From Candidatus Omnitrophota bacterium (GTDB lineage: Bacteria > Omnitrophota > Gorgyraeia > Aquiviventales > Aquiviventaceae), in contig JACQRB010000004.1 in the NCBI GenBank assembly GCA_016206685.1, positions 1 to 29,972 of the forward strand: 29,972 bases of DNA. Direction: 5' to 3'. Numbering within the stretch: the stretch's first letter is position 1; each line of letters opens with the position of its first letter. The notes under the pieces are model-generated. The model was not told the DNA's origin. It was given only the letters and a program-made list of their open reading frames with translations, and did no database searches. Of this stretch, positions 7,514-13,417 are shown one piece after another. The position numbers and the translations under genes were made by a program.

Positions 7514-8458
7514 CTATAAGGCCCGCTTCCTGGAGAGATTGACCCGTCCCTGCTCATCAACCTCGATGACTTTGACCTTGATCTCATCTCCCACCTTGAC
7601 CACGTCCTCGACCCGATTCACGCGCTGCTCGGCCAGCTCGGACACGCGGACCAAGCCTTCCTTGCCGGGCAGGATCTCGCAAAACGCCCCGAAGTTCGTG
7701 ATGCGCTTGACCTTGCCCGTGTAAATCTTGCCCACCTCGACGTCCTCCGTCAGCCCGCGAATAATTTCGATCGCTTTCTCGGACGCGTGGGCGTCGGTGG
7801 AGGCGATGGCGATGCTGCCGTCATCTTCAACGTTAATGGTCACCCCGGTCTCCTCGATGATCTTGCGGATGACGCGCCCGCCCGGCCCGATGACGTCCCG
7901 GATCTTGTCGGGATTGATCTTGAGGGTCGTGATGCGCGGCGCATAGACCGACAAAGATGGCCGGGGCCGCTCGATGGCTCCGGCGATTTTATCCAAGATC
8001 GTCATGCGGGCGGGATGCGCCTGGGAGAGGATGCGGCTGGCGAGCTCGACGGACAAGCCCTCGGGAAGCTTGACGTCCACCTGCAAGGCGGTCACCCCCA
8101 AGCGGGTGCCCGCCACCTTGAAATCCATGTCGCCGGTATGGTCTTCCAAGCCTGAAATATCCGTGAGGATCGCCACGCGGTCGCCTGCTTTCACCAAGCC
8201 CATCGCCACCCCACTGACCGGGGCTTTGATCGGGACGCCGGCATCCATCAATGACAAGGTGCCTGCGCAGACCGTGGCCATGCTGGAGGAGCCGTTCGAC
8301 TCCAAGATATCCGAGACGAGCCGGACGGTGTATGGAAACTCGTCTTTCGACGGAACGACCGGTTGCAGCGCCCGTTCAGCGAGCGCTCCATGGCCGATCT
8401 CCCGGCGGCCCGGGCCGCGGATCGGCCGGACCTCCCCCACGCTGAACGGCGGGAAGTT
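7514..8458 (-). CDS. pnp: polynucleotide phosphorylase, C-terminal part (after an in-frame TAG)
   Basis: This stretch continues the PNPase reading frame directly after the TAG at 8461-8459 with NFPPFSVGEVRPIRG and RREIGHG. It contains the rest of the second RNase PH domain, including GDMDFKVAGT with the catalytic aspartates, a KH domain with the GPGG loop (IGPGGRVIRKIIEET) and an S1 domain ending NLSRKRAL. No frame change separates it from the N-terminal part. If translated separately, the first candidate start is a GTG at 8440, without a ribosome site. With the upstream part the protein would be 695 residues, normal for PNPase. It ends in TAG. Confidence 0.85.
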   Translation of the reverse strand, partial: NFPPFSVGEVRPIRGPGRREIGHGALAERALQPVVPSKDEFPYTVRLVSDILESNGSSSMATVCAGTLSLMDAGVPIKAPVSGVAMGLVKAGDRVAILTDISGLEDHTGDMDFKVAGTRLGVTALQVDVKLPEGLSVELASRILSQAHPARMTILDKIAGAIERPRPSLSVYAPRITTLKINPDKIRDVIGPGGRVIRKIIEETGVTINVEDDGSIAIASTDAHASEKAIEIIRGLTEDVEVGKIYTGKVKRITNFGAFCEILPGKEGLVRVSELAEQRVNRVEDVVKVGDEIKVKVIEVDEQGRVNLSRKRAL

Positions 8459-9601
8459 CTAGTGAAGCATGTAGCGCTTGAAGCTTTCCCCTTCCAAGGC
8501 TTCGATGTGCTGCTCATCGTCGCTGGTGCCCAAGGTCGTCACGCACAAGCTTTGGGTTTCCCCTCTGGTAAAGAGCCCGGAGCCGTGGGTGCGCGGCAGC
8601 ACCCCCACCTCACAGGTGATGGACCGCAAGTCGGTGTAGCCGCGTCCATCCACCCGCTTGCCGGTGTCCAGGATAAACTTCCGCACTTCCTCGTGCTCGA
8701 CGAGCGCGAAGGCGAGCGTCACATCCACGGGATCCACCGGGCTTCCCTCGGGCGCCAATTGCTCCATCAACGATTCACGCAACTGCGCCAGGGCTTCGTG
8801 ACGCTCCTCCTTGGCCGGCAGGCGATTGATCCGGGCGAGCTGGCTCACCGCCCGCTCCCGAACCGACGCGATCACCTCAGGAGCCGCTTGCCGGATGGCC
8901 AGCCCGTTGGTTTTGGGACGGGCGGCCGCCCGCATCAGTTCCTGCTGCAGCCCGATGAGCTTGCGCACATGGTCGTACCCGAAGGCGATCGCTTCCACCA
9001 CCTGTTGCTCCGGCACTTCCTTGAAGCCCCCCTCTAACGACAGGACTCCTTGCGGGCTTCCGGCGACGACCACATCCACCGCGCTCTGAGCGAGCTGTTG
9101 GTAGGTGGGATTGGCGACCCAGGCGCCGTTGACCAGCCCGACGCGCACCGCGGCAACCGGATGTTGAGGAAATGGCAAGGGCGACAGCTGCAGGGCGACC
9201 GAGCCTCCCAGCACCGCCAGCACATCAGGGTCGTATTCGCCGTCCGAGGACAACACGCTGGCCATGACCTGCAGCTCATGCTGGAACCCGTGCGGGAACA
9301 GCGGCCGCAGGGGCCGGTCGATCAGCCGGGCGGTGAGAATTTCTTTCTCGGTGGGGCGCCCCTCCCGCTTGAAGAAGCCCCCAGGGATCTTGCCGGCCGC
9401 ATAGGTCTTTTCCCGGTAGTCAACGGTCAGGGGCACGAAATCAACCTTCGAGGTGTTCGGCGAGGGGTTGTAGACGGCGGTCACCAACACAACGGTCCCG
9501 CCCTGCTGCACGACGATCGACCCGTGAGCCTGCCTGGCGATTTTGCCGGTTTCCAGGGACAGGGTGGACGATCCGAGCGGGATGGAGACGCGGTTGATCA
9601 T
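8459..9601 (-). CDS. pnp: polynucleotide phosphorylase, N-terminal part (ends at premature TAG)
   Basis: This is the 5' part of the PNPase gene: first RNase PH domain (KIPGGFFKREGRPTEKEIL, RLIDRPLRPLFP), helical linker, and the first part of the second RNase PH domain (GKRVDGRGYTDLRSI...). It stops at RYMLH followed by TAG, where the family has RYMLHYNFPP. PNPase degrades RNA 3' to 5' with phosphate; the catalytic residues are in the part after the stop. The ATG at 9601 overlaps the rpsO stop (TGATG); a GTG one codon earlier is less likely. Adjacency to rpsO is the classic rpsO-pnp order. As read, this fragment of 380 residues would be inactive. Confidence 0.88.
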   Translation of the reverse strand: MINRVSIPLGSSTLSLETGKIARQAHGSIVVQQGGTVVLVTAVYNPSPNTSKVDFVPLTVDYREKTYAAGKIPGGFFKREGRPTEKEILTARLIDRPLRPLFPHGFQHELQVMASVLSSDGEYDPDVLAVLGGSVALQLSPLPFPQHPVAAVRVGLVNGAWVANPTYQQLAQSAVDVVVAGSPQGVLSLEGGFKEVPEQQVVEAIAFGYDHVRKLIGLQQELMRAAARPKTNGLAIRQAAPEVIASVRERAVSQLARINRLPAKEERHEALAQLRESLMEQLAPEGSPVDPVDVTLAFALVEHEEVRKFILDTGKRVDGRGYTDLRSITCEVGVLPRTHGSGLFTRGETQSLCVTTLGTSDDEQHIEALEGESFKRYMLH

Positions 9602-9870
9602 CACTTGCGAAGGTCAAGGGCTTCCAGAAGATTGCGGTAGCCGGCCTCGTCGTGCCGTTTGAGGTATTCCAGCAGCCGTCGCCGCCGGCTGACCATTTTC
9701 AGGAGGCCTTGGCGCGAGTGGACGTCCCGCTTGTGCGTCTTGAAATGATCCGAGAGGCTCTTGATTCGATGCGTCAGGATCGCAATCTGGACGGGGGCCG
9801 ATCCGGTATCCCCTTGATGCTGCTGGAACTGCCCGATGACGGCAGTCTTCTGTGCTTGTTCAGTGGCCAT
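9601..9870 (-). CDS. rpsO: 30S ribosomal protein S15
   Basis: The product is 89 residues, the standard S15 length, starting MATEQAQKTAVIGQFQQH. It has the typical GDTGSAPVQIAILTHRI, the helix ending with HKRDVHSRQGL, and the end LLEYLKRHD...YRNLLEALDLRK. It binds the central domain of 16S rRNA. GGAGG lies 12 bases before the ATG, somewhat far. Two further upstream in-frame starts (9882, 9894) are rejected because the family begins here. It is the first gene after a clear promoter and overlaps pnp by one base. The leader is only about 27 bases, too short for an E. coli-type rpsO pseudoknot operator. Confidence 0.95.
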   Translation of the reverse strand: MATEQAQKTAVIGQFQQHQGDTGSAPVQIAILTHRIKSLSDHFKTHKRDVHSRQGLLKMVSRRRRLLEYLKRHDEAGYRNLLEALDLRK

Positions 9871-9903
9871 GCGTTCGTGCATCCTCCATCTCAAGAGATC
9901 AGC

Positions 9904-9932
9904 AGTATACCCTGACTCTCAGAAGCGGTCAA
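9904..9932 (-). promoter_or_regulatory. promoter of the rpsO-pnp-ftsK-rodZ-rimO-pgsA-pgpA-thpR run
   Basis: On the minus strand TTGACC (9932-9927) and TATACT (9909-9904) are separated by 17 bases, close to consensus. The start point would be near 9897. The -35 begins just 6 bases after the inferred 3' end of the RNase P RNA, so the two transcription units abut with no spacer and no obvious terminator hairpin. Confidence 0.75.
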
Positions 9933-9938
9933 GAAGAA

Positions 9939-10410
9939 GCACCGAAGGATCGCCTGTAAGCCGAGTTCTGTCCCTTGACATCTCAGAGTATTTCTATGAG
10001 ATGTCAAGGGGATGGTCATCCATCTGGGTCCCGTCTTGCGGCGGGACTCCTGCGACCCACCTCTCCCGCCCGCCTCCGACTGAAGCGGTTCAGACGGGCA
10101 TCCTATCACGCATCATTGAAGACGCGTGGGCGGGAACGTTTGGTCTTGCTCCGCGTAGAGATTGCCGCGTTTCACGTCCCCCCCGCCCACGGATTCACTG
10201 TGGGCGGGGGATACTCGTCTCTGTGGCTCTTCCGCCACCATGCGTGGCGGATCCGCCCCTCGCGCTTAAACGAGTGGGCGGAGATCCTCAACCCCTTGCG
10301 GGGTCGGCCCTGCAGTTAACAGGGTACGCTGCCCTATGGAGCTCGGACTTTCCTCCCCCGCCCCGAGGTCAACCGTGGGCGGGAGCGACCATCCGGCTAT
10401 CCTTCGGTGC
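9939..10410 (-). ncRNA. rnpB: RNase P RNA (bacterial)
   Basis: All landmark elements of bacterial RNase P RNA are present in order on the minus strand. The 5' core GAGGAAAGTCC is at 10355-10345, J11/12 GAGCAAGACCAAAC at 10151-10138, and the 3' core ACAGAACTCGG at 9971-9961. The P4 pairing CCGAG/CTCGG covaries with the E. coli CCGGG/CCCGG. P1 pairs 10410-10395 with 9954-9939 (15 of 16 pairs). P2 pairs GGATGGTC (10394-10387) with GACCATCC (10017-10010). A 14-bp hairpin at 10010-9972 sits between P2 and P4, the position of P19 in other RNAs. Total about 472 bases, somewhat longer than usual. Its first 14 bases overlap the end of the RNase HI gene. It cleaves tRNA 5' leaders. I see no promoter directly before it. 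Confidence 0.95.
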
Positions 10411-10852
10411 CGCCAACCTCCCGTGTCGTGACTGCTGCCGTGAAACGGCCTTCCACCGCCGCGGTGGCAAGCCGGTCTGCTGCCGTGTTCTGCTCGCGGG
10501 GCACGTGCTCAATCGTGCACCGGGCAAACGCGCGCATGACCTGGCGGGCGAAATCATGGAGCAACCGCAAGGTCGCATCGCGCACGCGATACTCGCCGTG
10601 GAGTTGTTTGGCCAGCAGCTCGCTGTCCGTCCTCACGTGCACGCTCGTGAATCCCCTCGCCTGGGCTTCTTGCAGGGCGTAGAGGAGTGCCAGATATTCG
10701 GCGACGTTGTTCGTCGTTTCGCCAAGGTATTTTGACAGCTCAAGGGCCGGGCTCCCATTCGCGCCGGTAAACACCGCGCCGACCCCTGAGGGGCCGGGGT
10801 TCCCACGGCTCGCTCCATCAATGTGAACGATGACAGGCTCAGGAGAGCTCAT
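10397..10852 (-). CDS. rnhA: ribonuclease HI family protein
   Basis: A 151-residue RNase H fold with the four catalytic acids in place: D12 (VHIDGASRGNPGPSG), E52 (TNNVAEYLALL), D76 (VRTDSELLAKQL) and D126 (QNTAADRLA). It would cleave RNA in RNA-DNA hybrids. It belongs to the short RNase HI-like branch seen in many bacteria, without the E. coli basic handle, so exact orthology to E. coli rnhA is uncertain. GGAG lies 7 bases before the ATG. The start overlaps the upstream zinc-ribbon gene by 14 bases. Its last four codons and its TAG stop form the 5' strand of the RNase P P1 helix. Confidence 0.9.
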   Translation of the reverse strand: MSSPEPVIVHIDGASRGNPGPSGVGAVFTGANGSPALELSKYLGETTNNVAEYLALLYALQEAQARGFTSVHVRTDSELLAKQLHGEYRVRDATLRLLHDFARQVMRAFARCTIEHVPREQNTAADRLATAAVEGRFTAAVTTREVGGTEG

Positions 10853-11558
10853 GCGCAGTCTCCAGATAGAGAATCCGGTTGCAGCTTTCGCAGGTCACGA
10901 GCTTGGCGTTGAGATGCACTTCGCTCACCACTTGCGGCGGCTGCACCATGTGACAGCCCCCGCACGACTCCTGAACGAGGGGCACCATGGCCAGGCCATC
11001 ACGGCTGGCCAGCACCCGTTCGTAGACGGCCAGCGTCGGCGACTTGATGAGCGGCAGGATGCCGTTGCGCTGGCCCTGGAGCCTGTCATGCTGCTCCTCG
11101 ATCGCCTGAAGCTCCTGGTTCAGGCGGACCTCTTCATCCTGGAAGTGCGCCTGCTGCTCGGCGGCCTGGGCCAGCTGCGCCTGACGGTCTTGACTCGCTG
11201 TCTCGATCGCGCCCATCACCTTCAGGATCTCCTCCTCGACGAGGGAGACGTCCCCTTTGGTTTGTTCGATCTCATGCTGGATGGCCGTGTATTCCTTATT
11301 GGTCTTGACCTGGAACAGCTGCATCTGGAGCTTCTTGACGTTGGCTTCTTTGGCGGAGAGCTCCAGCTCCTTTTCTTTCTGCTGGAGTTGGAGGGCTTTC
11401 AAATGCGCCTCGCTGGCTTGCGCCTTGGCCTGCTGCTCGGCCACCAGTTGCCTGGTCCGCTCCAGCACCAAGGGTTTGTGTTGTTGTTCCCGGCGCAGCC
11501 GATACAGCTGGGCATCCACCTCTTGGAGTTGACGCAAGGTCTGGATTTGGTCGCTCAT
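10839..11558 (-). CDS. coiled-coil protein with C-terminal zinc ribbon (zf-RING_7 / DUF164 type)
   Basis: A 239-residue protein. Residues about 1-165 are almost continuous Gln/Glu/Lys-rich coiled coil with the family motif LFQVKTNKEYTAI (81-93). The C-terminus is a four-cysteine zinc ribbon: C199-x2-C202 and C223-x2-C226. Homologues include Helicobacter HP0958, involved in flagellar RNA/protein handling; the general role is not settled and nucleic-acid binding is only likely. It starts 14 bases after the 3' end of tRNA-Val with no ribosome site, so its mRNA 5' end may be made by tRNA processing. It overlaps the RNase HI gene by 14 bases, and this pairing is common across phyla. Confidence 0.85.
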   Translation of the reverse strand: MSDQIQTLRQLQEVDAQLYRLRREQQHKPLVLERTRQLVAEQQAKAQASEAHLKALQLQQKEKELELSAKEANVKKLQMQLFQVKTNKEYTAIQHEIEQTKGDVSLVEEEILKVMGAIETASQDRQAQLAQAAEQQAHFQDEEVRLNQELQAIEEQHDRLQGQRNGILPLIKSPTLAVYERVLASRDGLAMVPLVQESCGGCHMVQPPQVVSEVHLNAKLVTCESCNRILYLETAHELS

Positions 11559-11572
11559 GCGTTATGAGTCAC

Positions 11573-11646
11573 TGGGCGATAGAGGATTCGAACCTCTGAC
11601 CTCATGCATGTGAGGCATGCGCTCTAACCGGCTGAGCTAATCGCCC
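11573..11646 (-). tRNA. tRNA-Val (anticodon CAC)
   Basis: The minus strand folds as a full cloverleaf: 7-bp acceptor GGGCGAT/ATCGCCC, D arm GCTC/GAGC, anticodon stem CATGC/GCATG with loop CTCACAT (anticodon CAC), and T arm AGAGG/CCTCT with TTCGAAT. The discriminator is A. CCA is not encoded; the next bases are GTG. It follows tRNA-Met by 14 bases. Confidence 0.95.
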
Positions 11647-11660
11647 TCGGATCGGGTAAA

Positions 11661-11732
11661 TGGGCCGGGAAGGGATCGAACCTCCGACCAAGTGGTTATG
11701 AGCCACCTGCTCTCCCACTGAGCTACCGGCCC
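11661..11732 (-). tRNA. tRNA-Met (anticodon CAT)
   Basis: Cloverleaf on the minus strand: acceptor GGGCCGG/CCGGCCC, D arm GCTC/GAGC, anticodon stem GGTGG/CCACT with loop CTCATAA (anticodon CAT), T arm GGAGG/CCTTC with TTCGATC. The discriminator is A. CCA is not encoded. The fully paired acceptor end is elongator-like rather than initiator-like; a lysidine-modified tRNA-Ile with the same anticodon cannot be fully excluded but the overall sequence resembles elongator Met. Confidence 0.93.
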
Positions 11733-11740
11733 TTGAAAAC

Positions 11741-11746
11741 AGTATA
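11741..11746 (-). promoter_or_regulatory. -10 box ahead of the tRNA-Met/tRNA-Val unit
   Basis: TATACT on the minus strand (11746-11741) lies 8 bases before the mature 5' end of tRNA-Met, so the primary leader would be only a base or two. The -35 region (about 11763-11769) is poor (TTTCGA/TTCGAC) and falls inside the distal arm of the hairpin at 11748-11810. Confidence 0.45.
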
Positions 11747-11747
11747 A

Positions 11748-11810
11748 GGTCGAACGCCAAAAGTCGAAAGCAGAAACTTCTCCTCCCCTTTCGACCTTTC
11801 ACGCTCGACC
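11748..11810 (-). repeat. long imperfect inverted repeat behind rpoD, built from GGTCGA-like words
   Basis: Two 23-base arms (11748-11770 and 11788-11810) flank a 17-base loop. The arms match at 19 of 23 positions. In RNA read from the minus strand, three of the four differences become G-U wobble pairs, leaving one mismatch; in RNA from the plus strand they would be A-C clashes. The stem therefore looks maintained in the rpoD-sense transcript. It starts 11 bases after the rpoD stop and is followed by TTATACTGTTTT, so it may end rpoD transcription or protect its 3' end. Confidence 0.7.
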
Positions 11811-11821
11811 TTGACCGGTCG

Positions 11822-13417
11822 TTACGCCGCGTAGCCCTTATCTTGGGAGAACGTCAGCTCCAGGAAGTTCCTGAGCCGACGGCTGCGGGTCGGATGGCGC
11901 AGCTTGCGAAGAGCCTTGGCTTCAATCTGCCGGACCCGCTCGCGGGTCACGTTGAACATCTGCCCCACTTCTTCCAAGGTCCGCGGGCAGCCATCGTGCA
12001 GCCCAAAGCGCAAGAGCAGCACCTGCTGCTCCCGCTCCGAGAGGCTGGTCAGGACCTCCTCGATCTGCTCCTTCAACATGCTGTAGGCCGTGGCGTTGGC
12101 CGGCGAGATCGCCCGCTTGTCCTCGATGAAGTCTCCGAAATGCGTATCGCCGTCTTCGCCGATGGGGGTTTGCAGGGAGATCGGCTCCTGCGCGATCTTC
12201 AGGATCCCGCGCACTTTGTCCACGGGAATCCCCGTCGCCTTGGCGATCTCCTCCGGCATCGGCTCCCGGCCTGTTTCCTGCACGATGGCCAACGACACGC
12301 GCACCAGCTTGTTGATGGTTTCCGTCATGTGGACGGGGATGCGGATCGTCCGCGCCTGATCCGCGATCGCCCGCGTGATGGCCTGTCTGATCCACCAGGT
12401 CGCGTAGGTGGAGAACTTGTAGCCCCGCTGATACTCGAACTTCTCCACGGCTTTCATGAGGCCGATGTTGCCTTCTTGGATCAGATCCAAGAAGGACAAT
12501 CCCCGGTTGGTGTATTTCTTGGCGATGCTGACCACCAACCGCAGGTTCGCCTCGACGAGCGCTTTCTTGGCCTTCGTGTAGTCCGTTTCGCACTGCCGGA
12601 TTTCCTTCAACACCAGGCGCATGCGCTCGGGATCTCCCCCGAGCAGGCGGCGCTGCTCGCGCCGCTTGATGAACAGCGCCCGCCGTCTGGCTCTCGACCC
12701 GCGGCCCTTGGGGTGTCTGGTCTGCGCGAGCTGCCGATCCGTCGCCTCCGTCGAGCGGAGGAACCGCTCCAGGCGTCCGACCAGCCATTCAATCGCCAGA
12801 ATCGTCAGGTGGTACTCCTCGATCAGCCTGCGCACGCGGCGGGCCGTTCTCGTGGCTTTGAGCCGCTTGCGCAGCTGCGTCAGGCGCGCGACCAGCTCCT
12901 CCCGGCGCAGATTCGGGTCATCCTTGCTGTAGTCTTCTGGGGCGAGCCTGCCGTCAATGAGCATATCCGTCAGGATCAGCACGTCCCGCCGCACAAACGG
13001 CAAGCGCAGGACGCTGCCCCGGAACGCCAGCTCCTCGGCCTCGATTTTCTTCGCCAAGGCCAGCTCCTGCTCTCTCGTGAGGAGCGAAATCTGCCCCATC
13101 TGGCGCAGGTACATCTTCACGGGATCGTCCAGCTGCTTGACTTCCGGCGGCGGCGGGGGTTCTTCGGCTTCCTCCTCGTCGCGCTCCTCCGCCCGGTGCG
13201 CGGGCTTGGAGGTGGAGGTGGTGGAGGCGGGCTTATCCACGATCTCGATATGCTCCTTGCCCAAGAGGGTCAGGAGCTCATCGATTTCTTCCGGTGAAGC
13301 CACATCCTCCGGCAGGAGGTTATTGAGCTCTTCGTAGGTGAGGCGCCCTTTATCGCGTCCCAACGCGACCACGCGCGCCAGCCGTTCGCTCAGGGGCTTT
13401 TTCTTCATCGGACCCAT
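11822..13417 (-). CDS. rpoD: RNA polymerase primary sigma factor (group 1, sigma-70)
   Basis: A 531-residue sigma factor. Region 1.1 is present (RLTYEELNNLLPEDV, about 25-39). Region 1.2 begins DDPVKMYLRQMGQISLLT (97-114), and a charged non-conserved region follows. Region 2 has the -10 recognition helix (FSTYATWWIRQAITRAIADQ). Regions 3 and 4 end with the -35 helix-turn-helix (TLEEVGQMFNVTRERVRQIE). Having region 1.1 and an intact region 2 makes this the housekeeping factor, consistent with the TTGACA/TATAAT-like promoters in this window. The ATG at 13417 has GGAGGG 9 bases upstream; an ATG at 13408 would overlap the dnaG stop as ATGA. It is last in the cvpA-dnaG-rpoD run and ends in TAA. 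Confidence 0.96.
   Translation of the reverse strand: MGPMKKKPLSERLARVVALGRDKGRLTYEELNNLLPEDVASPEEIDELLTLLGKEHIEIVDKPASTTSTSKPAHRAEERDEEEAEEPPPPPEVKQLDDPVKMYLRQMGQISLLTREQELALAKKIEAEELAFRGSVLRLPFVRRDVLILTDMLIDGRLAPEDYSKDDPNLRREELVARLTQLRKRLKATRTARRVRRLIEEYHLTILAIEWLVGRLERFLRSTEATDRQLAQTRHPKGRGSRARRRALFIKRREQRRLLGGDPERMRLVLKEIRQCETDYTKAKKALVEANLRLVVSIAKKYTNRGLSFLDLIQEGNIGLMKAVEKFEYQRGYKFSTYATWWIRQAITRAIADQARTIRIPVHMTETINKLVRVSLAIVQETGREPMPEEIAKATGIPVDKVRGILKIAQEPISLQTPIGEDGDTHFGDFIEDKRAISPANATAYSMLKEQIEEVLTSLSEREQQVLLLRFGLHDGCPRTLEEVGQMFNVTRERVRQIEAKALRKLRHPTRSRRLRNFLELTFSQDKGYAA

Noticed and set aside
8459..8461. Genome-wide reassignment of TAG to an amino acid
   Set aside because: Four genes here (rodZ, pnp, the RNase HI gene, pilC) end in TAG at normal C-termini, so TAG works as a stop; an isolated error, mutation or suppressor fits better.
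9898..9938. Intrinsic terminator after rnpB
   Set aside because: TTCTTCTT follows the RNA, but the only nearby stem is P1, whose two strands are about 440 bases apart, so it cannot act as a normal terminator hairpin.
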